Assembly: GCA_050693875.1 (NCBI GenBank)
Contig: JBOGWP010000036.1
Location: 1-31,040 of the forward strand
Direction: 5' to 3'
DNA length: 31,040 bases
From: JBOGWP01 sp050693875
Lineage (GTDB): Bacteria > Actinomycetota > CADDZG01 > JAHWKV01 > JBOGWP01
Position numbers and translations under genes: made by a program. The first letter of the stretch is position 1. Each line of letters begins with the position of its first letter. Below, in pieces: positions 1 through 7,309 of this stretch. Under the pieces are notes generated by a model. The model was not told the DNA's origin, did not search any database, and worked only from the letters and a program-made list of their open reading frames with translations.

Positions 1-382
1 CGGATTCGACACGGCCGCCGAGCTGCTGGTCACCGCCGGCGACAACACCGACCGGGTCCGGTCGGAGGCAGCCTTCGCCAAGCTGTGTGGTGCCTGCCCG
101 ATCCCTGCGTCGTCGGGCAAGACCAACCGTCATCGCCTCAACCGCGGCGGCAACCGCCAGGCGAACGCCGCGCTCTACCGGGTGGTGATCGTCCGCATGC
201 GTTGGCACGAGCCAACCGTCGCGTACGTGACGAGGCGGACCAAGGAGGGCCTGTCCAAGAAGGAGATCATCCGCTGCCTCAAGCGCTTCCTCGCGCGGGA
301 AGTGTTCGGGCTGCTCCCAGTCCCGGCATCACCGAGCATCCCCATGACCCCGTAGATCGACTTGACGATCTATAGGAGCATC
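1..382 (+). mobile_element. IS110-family insertion sequence, right-end fragment
   Basis: The window opens inside an insertion sequence. The transposase reading frame ends at 355 and is followed by a short AT-richer tail ending near TATAGGAGCATC (about 371-382), which resembles the right ends I know from actinobacterial IS110 elements. IS110 elements lack terminal inverted repeats, so the end is placed by similarity of this tail and is uncertain by several bases. The left part lies outside the window, so intactness cannot be judged. Confidence 0.6.
2..355 (+). CDS. IS110-family transposase, C-terminal part (5' truncated by window edge)
   Basis: The open frame enters from the left edge and ends at TAG 353-355, giving 117 residues. 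It matches the C-terminal Transposase_20 (DEDD-type) region of IS110 recombinases. Recognisable motifs are GDNTDRVRSEAAFAKLCG, then IPASSGKTNRHRLNRGGN with the conserved serine of the second catalytic region, then TKEGLSKKEIIRCLKRF. These enzymes insert and excise the element site-specifically, and in related elements an element-encoded bridge RNA guides them. The N-terminal DEDD half is outside the window. The element sits where infC-rpmI-rplT would be expected upstream of the trmH gene in related genomes. Family assignment is firm; activity cannot be judged. Confidence 0.88.
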   Translation, partial: GFDTAAELLVTAGDNTDRVRSEAAFAKLCGACPIPASSGKTNRHRLNRGGNRQANAALYRVVIVRMRWHEPTVAYVTRRTKEGLSKKEIIRCLKRFLAREVFGLLPVPASPSIPMTP

Positions 383-660
383 AAAATGTTGTCATGCGGC
401 TCGGTTTGCGTTTGTGGCGATGCCGAGGTCGTTGAAGAGCCGTAGCTGCTCCTCAGAAGATCCCCGTACCGCTCGCTGAGCTTGTCCATGTCCGGGGACA
501 CTACGATCGCCCGCGCTCAGAACTCCAGTGCTGCCCCGAAGGGGCCTCCGGTTCCGAGCGAAGTCTCGGGACCGGGGTAGACGCTTGCGGAGCCGAAGTT
601 CGTGCGAATGAAACAAGTTTGGGGACGAGAGCACACCAGGGGCGCACCTCAAGCTGGGCC
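383..660. other. Gene-poor stretch with a possible degraded coding remnant
   Basis: No convincing intact gene is seen here. On the minus strand two overlapping frames each read like protein over short distances. One, around 440-510, contains SPDMDKLSERYGDLL. The other, about 394-470, ends EEQLRLFNDLGIATN before a stop. The switch between frames suggests a frameshifted fragment of an older gene cut off by the IS110 insertion, but I cannot name the family. From about 535 to 585 there is GC-rich sequence sharing short words (GGCCTCCGG, GAGCGAAG, GACCGGGG) with the repeat elements at 661-866 and 6416-6512. Confidence 0.35.
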
Positions 661-866
661 CGGCTCACCGAGCAAAGCGAGGCCCTCCCGGCATTGAACG
701 ACGCCGCCGGAGGCTCGGCTCGCCGAGCAAGGCGAGGCGGGCCGACATTGAGGACCGCGGCCGGAGGCCCGGCTCGCCGAGCAAGGCGAGGCGGGCGGAC
801 ATTGAGGACCGCGGCCGGAGGCCGCCCCTTGCCTTTCCAGCCCGTACCGGGGAGCGAAGCGACCCG
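661..866 (+). repeat. Repeat cluster: three tandem 54-55 bp heads plus a unique tail
   Basis: Three head-to-tail units lie at 661-715 (diverged), 716-769 and 770-823. Units two and three differ by about one base. Each starts CGGCTC(G/A)CCGAGCAA and ends CCGGAGGC. The last unit continues into a 43-bp tail ending GGGGAGCGAAGCGACCCG. A single head plus tail, about 93% identical to 770-866, occurs at 6416-6512 in the same orientation. There the ends form 8-bp terminal inverted repeats (CGGCTCGC and GCGAGCCG); in this copy the right end carries a mismatch. Translated frames through it give low-complexity arginine/alanine/serine-rich peptides and are taken as spurious. This is a dispersed non-coding element of the REP or miniature-transposon kind. 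Confidence 0.8.
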
Positions 867-874
867 CTTGCACC

Positions 875-1714
875 GTGATCACCAGCATCCGCAATCCCCA
901 CGTCGAGCGAGCCAGAAAGCTTCGCAAGCGAGGAGTGCGCGACAAGGTCCGCGCGTTCCTGGTCGAAGGGTTCACCGGCCTGCGGGAAGCGCTCGCCTCC
1001 GGCCGGCCCATCGAGGCAGTCTTCGCGGTTGAGGAGGCCCGCGCCCGGGTCGAGGAGATGCTGGCAGCCGCCGGGCGCCACCTCCGGGTGTTCGAGGTGA
1101 CGCCGCAGGTCATGCGAGCGATCTCCGACGCCACCACCCCCCCCGGCGTGATTGGGATCACGACCTTCGTGGACGTGCCGGCGCACGAGCTCCTCGACTC
1201 GGAGCTCGACCTCGCCGTCACCCTGGCAGACATCCGCGACCCCGGAAACCTCGGGACGATGCTCCGCACGGCATGGGCGGTCGGAGCGGGGGCGGTGTTT
1301 CTCGGAGAGGGGACCGTCGACGCGTACAACCCCAAGGTGGTGCGCGCCGCCGCAGGAGCTGTGTTCCATGTCCCCTTCGCCCGGATAGTTGCGTTACCCT
1401 GGTTGTTGCGACGGCTTGGCGAACGTGGGCTGCAGCGGGTCGGTGCCGATCCCAAGGCATCGAGGGCGTACGACCGGCTGGATCTCACGGTCCCCTCCGT
1501 TCTCGTGTTCGGCAATGAGGCGTGGGGCCTCCCGAGAGAGGTTGAGGAGGAGTTGGACCTCACGGCATCGATCCCGATGCGCGGCGCCGCCGACTCGCTC
1601 AACGTCGCGATTGCTGCCGCCCTGTTCTTGTTCGAGGCATCGCGCCAGCGCCGCGCTCCCCACGGGGAGAGCAGGCCATCCGGCCGGCATCAAGAGGAGC
1701 CATGGCGGACGTAG
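875..1714 (+). CDS. SpoU/TrmH-family RNA 2'-O-ribose methyltransferase
   Basis: The predicted protein of 279 residues is an S-adenosylmethionine-dependent SPOUT methyltransferase acting on rRNA (or less likely tRNA) ribose. It begins with ITSIRNPHVERARKL, typical of TsnR/TrmH-like proteins, followed by a small L30e-like substrate-binding domain to about residue 100. The three knotted-domain motifs are clear: motif 1 DIRDPGNLGT (119-128), motif 2 FGNEAWGLP (212-220) and motif 3 SLNVAIAAAL (241-250). The start is GTG at 875, immediately after the repeat tail, with no good Shine-Dalgarno. The gene overlaps the histidine kinase gene by 13 nt. In related actinobacteria this gene follows rplT and precedes pheS; here the ribosomal genes are replaced upstream by repeats and an IS end. 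The tail after residue 256 is basic and unconserved. Confidence 0.9.
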   Translation: MITSIRNPHVERARKLRKRGVRDKVRAFLVEGFTGLREALASGRPIEAVFAVEEARARVEEMLAAAGRHLRVFEVTPQVMRAISDATTPPGVIGITTFVDVPAHELLDSELDLAVTLADIRDPGNLGTMLRTAWAVGAGAVFLGEGTVDAYNPKVVRAAAGAVFHVPFARIVALPWLLRRLGERGLQRVGADPKASRAYDRLDLTVPSVLVFGNEAWGLPREVEEELDLTASIPMRGAADSLNVAIAAALFLFEASRQRRAPHGESRPSGRHQEEPWRT

Positions 1715-2769
1715 GCGACGTCGTCGGCGCCTTCCCCGACGCCGTGATCGTCTGGGATCGGCACAAGCGAGTGCAGGCGTGGCTCGGGGCCGCACCACGG
1801 CTGCTGGGGTGGGATGCCGGAGAGGTGACGGGATCCCACGTCGACGAGCTTCTCCGTCCCAAGGACACCAACGGAAATCCCTGCTGCATCGGACCGGGTG
1901 ACTACCGGCAGGTGCTCCGCATCACGAAAGGGATGCCCGAGCAGGAGCTGCTCGTCACGACGAAGCGCGGTGCCGAGATCTGGCTTGGGGTCGCGTGCAC
2001 CTTTCAGCGAGACGGCGCCGGGCGGATCGTCCGGACCGTGGCGGTGGGACGAAACATCACCCGGAGGAAACGGATCGACCTCGCCAAGTCCGAGGTCATC
2101 TCGGCGGTGAGTCATGAGCTGCGCTCGCCGCTCACCTCCGTCAAGGGCTTCACCTCGACGCTGCTCGCGAAGTGGGACCGCTTCGACGAGGAGACCAAGA
2201 AGCATCTCCTTCTCACGATCAACACCGACGCCGATCGCGTCACCAGGCTGATCGGCGAGTTGCTCGACGTCAGCCGAATCGAGGCAGGACGCCTCCAGCT
2301 TCGACGGCAGAATGTCGACCTGCCGACGCTCGCGGAGCGGATCACGGCGAGGATCCAGCACGACACCGAGCATCACCAGCTCTCGCTCGACTTCCCCGAC
2401 GGGTTTCCCCAGGTGTACGCCGACCCGGACAAGGTCGAGCAGGTGCTGACCAACCTGCTCGAGAACGCCGTGAAGTACACGGGCGCGGGTGCGGTGACGG
2501 TCTCGGGGAGCCGCGACGGCGAGTACGTGACGGTGAGCGTGGCCGACCAGGGCGAGGGCATTCCCGTCGACCAGCGCGTCCAGGTGTTCAGCAAGTTCTT
2601 CCGGCGTGGGGGCGGCCGCCCGTCGGGGACGGGGCTGGGCCTCTACATCTCGAAGGGGCTGGTCGAGGCCCACGGGGGCCGCATCTGGGTCGAGGAGGCT
2701 CCCGGCGGCGGAGCCGAGTTCAGGTTCACGCTGCCAACGGCGGAGAGCGCGAACGGGCGGCGCGGCTGA
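1702..2769 (+). CDS. Soluble PAS-domain sensor histidine kinase (orphan)
   Basis: The 355-residue kinase has no membrane segment, so it should sense a cytoplasmic signal. A PAS fold spans about residues 7-120 (FPDAVIVWDRHKRVQAW through the VGRNITRRKR linker). The dimerisation/phosphoacceptor domain has SHELRSPLTSVKGF with H138 as the predicted phosphorylated histidine. The ATPase domain shows N-box NLLENAVKYT (251-260), G1 DQGEGIP (282-288), an F-box FSKFFR and G2 GTGLGLYISKGL (309-320), so it looks catalytically complete. The ATG start at 1702 is preceded by AGAGGAG and lies inside the 3' end of the methyltransferase gene, implying translational coupling. No response regulator is nearby. A sensor kinase is known at the same place, between trmH and pheS, in Streptomyces, so the linkage appears old. 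Ligand and partner are unknown. Confidence 0.93.
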   Translation: MADVGDVVGAFPDAVIVWDRHKRVQAWLGAAPRLLGWDAGEVTGSHVDELLRPKDTNGNPCCIGPGDYRQVLRITKGMPEQELLVTTKRGAEIWLGVACTFQRDGAGRIVRTVAVGRNITRRKRIDLAKSEVISAVSHELRSPLTSVKGFTSTLLAKWDRFDEETKKHLLLTINTDADRVTRLIGELLDVSRIEAGRLQLRRQNVDLPTLAERITARIQHDTEHHQLSLDFPDGFPQVYADPDKVEQVLTNLLENAVKYTGAGAVTVSGSRDGEYVTVSVADQGEGIPVDQRVQVFSKFFRRGGGRPSGTGLGLYISKGLVEAHGGRIWVEEAPGGGAEFRFTLPTAESANGRRG

Positions 2770-2879
2770 TCCCGAGGGGATCCCCCACCCGGACGGAGCG
2801 CGGTTGATCTGAAACAATCGGTGGACCGCGCCCCGCCTTTGAAGCCCCGCGCGGCCATTCACCGGAAGGAGTCGTGCAG

Positions 2880-3977
2880 GTGACACCCGAGGAGGCGAAG
2901 GCAGCCCTCGACGAAATCCGTCACGGCGCCCTAGCCGAGATCGAGTCGGCCGAAGACTCGGCTCGGCTACGCGACCTCGAGATCCGCTTTCTCGGACGGA
3001 AGAGCCGCCTCGCCGAGATCCTCTCCGGCCTCGGCGGGCAGCCGCCCGAGGTGCGGCGAGAGGTCGGCAAGGCCGCCAACGAGACCCGTGCGGCGATCAC
3101 CGATGCGATCGGCAAGCGCACGGAGCTCCTGGCCGGCGGCGAGCGCGCCGCCCGGCTCGACGTGGAGCGCCTCGACGTCACGCTCCCGGGGCGTCGGCCC
3201 TCTGCGGGGCATCTGCACCCCATCACGCAGGTGGTCGACGAGATCATCGACGTCTTCGTCGGGCTCGGCTTCAACGCCGTCGAAGGTCCGGAGGCGGAGA
3301 GCGAGTACTACAGCTTCGAAGCCCTCAACATGCCGGCCGACCACCCCGCTCGCTCCATGTGGGACACCCTCTACCTCGAGCCGAACGCGCACGGGCAGGC
3401 GCTGCTGCGGCCCCACACGTCGCCGGTGCAGATCCGCGTGATGGAGGCGACCAAGCCTCCGGTGTACGTCGTCGTTCCGGGCCGTACGTTCCGGCGCGAC
3501 GTCGCCGACTCGACGCACCTTCCGGTCTTCAGCCAGGTCGAGGGCCTCGCGGTCGACGAGGGCATCTCGTTCGCCGACCTGAAGGGAACGCTCGAGGCCT
3601 TCGCGCAGGCCCTCTTCGGGGAGCGGCTGCGGGTCCGGATGGTTCCGCACTACTTCCCGTTCACCGAGCCGTCCGCCGAGGTGCTCGTCTCCTGCTTCGT
3701 GTGCGACGGCACGGGGGTCGTCGACCCCCGCCCGAAGAGCGGGCGCGGCCAAGGCGCCGGGACGATCCAATGCCGCACCTGCCGGGGGGAGGGGTGGATC
3801 GAGATCATGGGTGCCGGCATGGTCCACCCCAACGTGTTCCGAGCGGTCGGCTACGACCCCGAGGTGACCGGGTTCGCCTTCGGGATGGGGGCCGAGCGGA
3901 TCGCACTCCTGCGCTACGGCGTACCCGACATCCGGTGGTTCTACGAGTCGGACATGCGCTTCCTGGAGTCGTTCTGA
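2880..3977 (+). CDS. pheS: Phenylalanine--tRNA ligase alpha subunit
   Basis: PheS is the catalytic subunit of the cytoplasmic alpha2-beta2 enzyme that charges tRNA-Phe. From GTG 2880 it has 365 residues. Residues 1-90 form the tRNA-binding coiled coil. The class II core follows: motif 1 region around GFNAVEGPEAE, motif 2 GRTFRRDVADSTHLPVFSQ (R205/R206) and motif 3 FGMGAERIALL near 334-344. Four cysteines form a CxxC (C272, C275) and CxxC (C298, C301) pair within CFVCDGTG and CRTCRGEG, a zinc-knuckle-like insertion seen in many non-proteobacterial PheS proteins; the 22-residue linker here seems long. The GGAAGGAG at 2864-2871 is 8 nt from GTG 2880 but only 2 nt from GTG 2874, so 2880 is preferred. 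The stop overlaps pheT by 1 nt (TGATG). Confidence 0.97.
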   Translation: MTPEEAKAALDEIRHGALAEIESAEDSARLRDLEIRFLGRKSRLAEILSGLGGQPPEVRREVGKAANETRAAITDAIGKRTELLAGGERAARLDVERLDVTLPGRRPSAGHLHPITQVVDEIIDVFVGLGFNAVEGPEAESEYYSFEALNMPADHPARSMWDTLYLEPNAHGQALLRPHTSPVQIRVMEATKPPVYVVVPGRTFRRDVADSTHLPVFSQVEGLAVDEGISFADLKGTLEAFAQALFGERLRVRMVPHYFPFTEPSAEVLVSCFVCDGTGVVDPRPKSGRGQGAGTIQCRTCRGEGWIEIMGAGMVHPNVFRAVGYDPEVTGFAFGMGAERIALLRYGVPDIRWFYESDMRFLESF

Positions 3978-6373
3978 TGCGGGTGCCGCTGTCGTGGCTG
4001 GCGGACTTCGTCGCGCTGGAGCGCCCCCCGGAGGAGCTTGCCGAGGGGCTCACCTCGCTCGGGCTCAAGGTGGAGTCGATCCATCGGCCGGGGGCCGGCA
4101 TCGAGGGCGTCGTCGCGGCCGAGGTGCTCACCGTCGCCGACCACCCCCGCTCCACGAAGCTGGTGATCGCCGACGTGAACATCGGTGGTGGCAAGACGCG
4201 CCGCGCCATCGCAGGCGCCCGAAACTTCTGGATGGGCGACAGGGTCCCGCTGGCGCTGCCCGGGGCGCGGCTGCCCAACGGCATGCTGATCGAGCAGCGG
4301 CGGATCGCCGGCGAGGTCTCCGACGGGATGCTGTGCTCGGCATTCGAGCTCGGGGTCGGCGACGATCACACCGGGATCCTCATCCTTCCCGCCGGGGCTG
4401 AACCCGGACGCCCGGTGGTCGAGGTGCTCGGCCTCGACGACGTCATCTTCGAGGTCGAGGTCACGCCGAACCGCCCCGACGCGATGAGCCTGCTCGGGAT
4501 CGCTCGGGAGGTCTCGGCGCTGACCGGGGCCCACGTTCGCGTCCCTCAGCCACGGCTCCACATGGGCGGAGAGCCGGCGTCGTCGGTGGCGTCGGTGGTC
4601 ATCGAGGACGCCGCGGGATGCCCTCGCTATCTCGCCCGCGTGATGACCGGCGTCGTTCACGGACCCTCCCCTGAGCATGTGCAGCGGCGGCTTGCCGCCG
4701 CAGGGGTTCGCGCGGTCTCGAACATCGTCGACGCGACGAACTACGCCCTGATCGTCACGGGCCACCCGATGCACGCCTTCGACCTCGACGTGCTGAGCGG
4801 GTCGGCGATCGTGGTCCGCCGTGGGCGCGCGGGGGAGCGTCTCGACACGATCGACGGAGGGGACCGCGCCCTCGATCCCGACGACCTCGTGATCGCCGAT
4901 GCCGAGCGTCCCGTCGCCCTTGCCGGGATCATGGGCGGAAAGGAGAGCGAGGTGTCGGAGACGACCGAGCGCATCCTGCTCGAGTCGGCCTACTTCGACC
5001 CGGCATCTGTCCTGCGCACCTCGCGTCGGCACGCCCTGCGGACCGAGGCCTCGGCGCGCTTCGAGCGGGGGGCCGATCCCGAGGCCGTTCACGCTGCGGC
5101 CGACTACGCCTGCAGCCTCATGCAGGACTGGGCCGGCGGACTGGTGGCCGGCGGCGTGATCGATCGGCATCCCCACCCCATTCGGCCCCGGATCATCCTC
5201 CTCCGGCCGGAGCGTGCCAACCTCATGCTGGGCACCAAGATGCACGTGGGGGAGATGGCCGGCGCGCTTCAGCGCGTCTCGCTCGAGGTCTCGAGGGAGG
5301 ACGGGCTGATCCGGGTGGTCGCCCCGACGCGCCGTCCGGACCTCACCTCGGAGGAGGACCTCGTCGAGGAGGTGGCCCGGGTGGTCGGCTTTGACCGCAT
5401 CCCCTCCTCGTTGCCCCTCGGTCGCCACCGAGCCGGGCGGCTCACGAGGGAGCAGCGGCTGGTGCGGCAGGTGCGAACCGCGCTGGCGGGGGCCGGGCTC
5501 TGCGAGGCTTACACCACGAGCCTGCTGGGGCCCGCCGACCTCGACCGGATGCACTACCCGGAGGGCCACCCCGCCACCGCCCCGGTCCGGCTCGCCAACC
5601 CGATCACCCAGGACGAATCGCTGCTCCGGCCGAGCTTGCTGCCCGGTCTCCTCGCCGCGGTCGCGCGCAACGTCGCTCGCCGCAACCTGGACGTGCGGCT
5701 GTTCGAGGTCGGCCGCTGCTTCCTCCCCTCGGATGAGCTGCTACCCCGCGAGCCGGAACGGCTCGGGATCGTCCTGCACGGTCCGGTCCCGCCCCAGTGG
5801 CACACGCCGGCCCGCGAGCACGACCTCTTCGGTCTCAAGGGCTGCCTCGAGACGATGTTCGCGGCGCTTCGTGTGCCGGGCGCCGAATTCGCGCACGCGG
5901 CCTTCGTGCCGTTCCACCCCGGACGCTCGGCCGAGGTGCGCGCAGCAGGGCGGGTGCTGGGCATCCTCGGCGAGCTCGCGCCGGAGGCTGCCCAGGCCTG
6001 GGACCTTCCCTATCGTGCCCAGCTCGCGGAGATCGATCTCGGCGCCCTCCTCGAGGTGGCAGGGTCGCCGCCGCAGGTTCGGGAGACGCCGCGCTTTCCC
6101 GCGGTGCTCCTCGACATCGCGGTGTCGGTTCCCGACGAGGTGCCCGCCGCCGATCTTCTCGCCGAGGCACGTGCGGCCGGGGGCGAGCTTCTCGAGGACG
6201 CTCGCATCTTCGACGTCTACCGCGGCGAGCAGGTCGGCGTGGATCGCAAGAGCGTGGCCCTGTCGCTGGCGTTCCGGCGGCCGGACCGAACCTTGTCGCA
6301 GGACGAGGCCGTGGCGGCCCGCGATGCGATCGCGTCGGCGATCCGAGAGCGCTTCGAAGGGGAGGTGCGCTGA
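3977..6373 (+). CDS. pheT: Phenylalanine--tRNA ligase beta subunit
   Basis: The predicted protein of 798 residues is full length for bacterial PheT, the structural and editing partner of PheS. It starts MRVPLSWLADFVALERPPEE. An EMAP/OB-type tRNA-binding domain spans about 40-150 (VLTVADHPRSTKLVIADVN). The B3/B4 editing domain, about 205-370, includes VSNIVDATNYAL and GHPMHAFDLD. The B5 domain lies around 395-475 (APTRRPDLTSEEDLVEEVAR). A pseudo-synthetase core follows, and the C-terminal ferredoxin-fold anticodon-binding domain is about 705-798 (PRFPAVLLDIAVSVPDEVP, then SLAFRRPDRTLSQDEA). The ATG overlaps the pheS stop, so the two subunits are translationally coupled. About 40 nt after the stop the dispersed repeat begins. 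In related genomes argC follows directly; here about 5.9 kb of accessory sequence separates the two blocks. Confidence 0.97.
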   Translation: MRVPLSWLADFVALERPPEELAEGLTSLGLKVESIHRPGAGIEGVVAAEVLTVADHPRSTKLVIADVNIGGGKTRRAIAGARNFWMGDRVPLALPGARLPNGMLIEQRRIAGEVSDGMLCSAFELGVGDDHTGILILPAGAEPGRPVVEVLGLDDVIFEVEVTPNRPDAMSLLGIAREVSALTGAHVRVPQPRLHMGGEPASSVASVVIEDAAGCPRYLARVMTGVVHGPSPEHVQRRLAAAGVRAVSNIVDATNYALIVTGHPMHAFDLDVLSGSAIVVRRGRAGERLDTIDGGDRALDPDDLVIADAERPVALAGIMGGKESEVSETTERILLESAYFDPASVLRTSRRHALRTEASARFERGADPEAVHAAADYACSLMQDWAGGLVAGGVIDRHPHPIRPRIILLRPERANLMLGTKMHVGEMAGALQRVSLEVSREDGLIRVVAPTRRPDLTSEEDLVEEVARVVGFDRIPSSLPLGRHRAGRLTREQRLVRQVRTALAGAGLCEAYTTSLLGPADLDRMHYPEGHPATAPVRLANPITQDESLLRPSLLPGLLAAVARNVARRNLDVRLFEVGRCFLPSDELLPREPERLGIVLHGPVPPQWHTPAREHDLFGLKGCLETMFAALRVPGAEFAHAAFVPFHPGRSAEVRAAGRVLGILGELAPEAAQAWDLPYRAQLAEIDLGALLEVAGSPPQVRETPRFPAVLLDIAVSVPDEVPAADLLAEARAAGGELLEDARIFDVYRGEQVGVDRKSVALSLAFRRPDRTLSQDEAVAARDAIASAIRERFEGEVR

Positions 6374-6415
6374 GGGCGGTGAGGCGCCTGCCGGTGTAGA
6401 GTGCCGGCGAAGCCT

Positions 6416-6512
6416 CGGCTCGCCGAGCGAGGCGAGGCGGGCCGACATTGAGGACCGCGGCCGGAGGCCGCCCCTTGCTTTTCCAGCCTGGACCGGGGAG
6501 CGAAGCGAGCCG
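6416..6512 (+). repeat. 97-bp dispersed element with 8-bp terminal inverted repeats
   Basis: The element starts CGGCTCGC (6416-6423) and ends GCGAGCCG (6505-6512), perfect 8-bp inverted ends. Its body is about 93% identical to 770-866. The stop codon of the minus-strand gene begins at its right border (6513-6515). It contains short palindromes (GCTCG-C-CGAGC near 6418-6428, CCGCGG in the middle), so its RNA would fold. It is non-coding, and no transposase is encoded in it. Confidence 0.8.
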
Positions 6513-6947
6513 CTAGGGCTCCTCGGCCGGCTGGCCCGGGGGCCCCTCCACCACCCAGAAGGGGACCTGGCACAGCCGGGCGTCGCCGGAGTGGAGCTCG
6601 AAGAGGTAGGCACCCGGCGCGGGGACCTGGAATCCCATCCGGAAGTGCATCAGCGCGCCTCCGGAGCGGGTGCGGTCGATGGGATGGGGGCTGAAGGTGA
6701 TCTCTCCGCTGCCTTCGACCCCGATCGACCTTCCGTCGGCGTCCACTATCGTGAAGGTGACGGGTGTCGGAAGACCCACCTCGCCAGGCTGGCCGACCAG
6801 CCGGACCACGAAGCTCATCGGGCCGATCGCGACCGGGAAGGAGACGTGGGATGCGGTGTACCAGATGTCGGTGCCGCCGCGAACGACGTAGAACAGCCCC
6901 GACTGCACGTCGGCCCCCTCGGCGACGAACGCGTACTCCGCTCTCAT
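6513..6947 (-). CDS. DUF6941-like hypothetical protein
   Basis: The 144-residue protein has no signal peptide or membrane segment. It opens MRAEYAFVAEGADVQSGLFYVVRGGTD, resembling the start of the DUF6941 family of small beta-rich proteins (a leading 'data/type' strand followed by GxLYVxxGG). It continues with alternating beta strands (FVVRLVGQPG, VTFTIVDADGRS, GAYLFELHSGDARLC) suggesting a single beta-sandwich domain. The biochemical role is unknown. ATG 6945-6947 is preceded by a G-rich GGGGGACGGG that can serve as ribosome binding site. The gene is monocistronic, lies between a dispersed repeat and a non-coding stretch, and interrupts the expected pheT-argC neighbourhood, so it was probably acquired. 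Family assignment is from memory of sequence pattern only. Confidence 0.72.
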   Translation of the reverse strand: MRAEYAFVAEGADVQSGLFYVVRGGTDIWYTASHVSFPVAIGPMSFVVRLVGQPGEVGLPTPVTFTIVDADGRSIGVEGSGEITFSPHPIDRTRSGGALMHFRMGFQVPAPGAYLFELHSGDARLCQVPFWVVEGPPGQPAEEP

Positions 6948-7309
6948 CCCGTCCCCCCGGCCGGCTGCCGCCTGAGCCCACTCTAGGGGCGAGGGTCGTT
7001 CGGCTCAACCGTTGCTGGCTGCGAATGCGCGGCGGAAGGTCGGCATTCAGCAGTTCAAGGCGTTCGCGGAGGAGCTTTCCCCCCGGTGTGGTTGGTACCA
7101 GCCCCACCCCCCATTGGGGGTGCTGCCCCCATTGCCTGGTCCGCTGCGGGCTGAAAGATTTTGGCTGCCAACTGCGTTAGCAAGATTTAAGAGCTGATCG
7201 GGCGAGGGAGCGCGACAATTGACGCACGACCCGGGGGACGAGTCTCTCCATCGCTGCAAACGCGTGTCGTGCGCCGCGCCTGGAGTCGCATTGATCTGAG
7301 GGAGGGCGG
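6948..7309. other. Intergenic region with a C-rich/G-rich hairpin
   Basis: No gene is supported in this 362-nt gap. A perfect hairpin lies at 7105-7122 (CACCCCC, loop CATT, GGGGGTG), with no T-run after it. The minus strand between about 7000 and 7110 reads like a peptide without an initiation context, possibly a coding remnant. A TTGACG hexamer near 7217 and a purine-rich GGGAGGGCGG just before 7310 serve the downstream secreted-protein gene. The latter is a fair Shine-Dalgarno; the promoter is only a guess. Confidence 0.4.

Noticed and set aside
661..823. Possible CRISPR array from three tandem units
   Set aside because: The units are contiguous with no unique spacers, and no cas genes are present.
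649..1602. Long minus-strand open frames opposite the trmH gene
   Set aside because: High GC keeps antisense frames open. The protein is low-complexity, runs through the tandem repeats and lacks family motifs, while the plus strand has clear SPOUT motifs.
3359..3976. Extension of the pheT frame upstream of 3977 to give a protein of about 1004 residues
   Set aside because: The upstream part lies wholly within pheS in another frame. The conserved PheT N-terminus MRVPLSWLADFV starts at 3977 and gives normal length.
3941..5569. Large minus-strand frame opposite pheT
   Set aside because: It is the mirror frame of a highly GC-biased gene, with Arg/His/Asp-rich text lacking domains.
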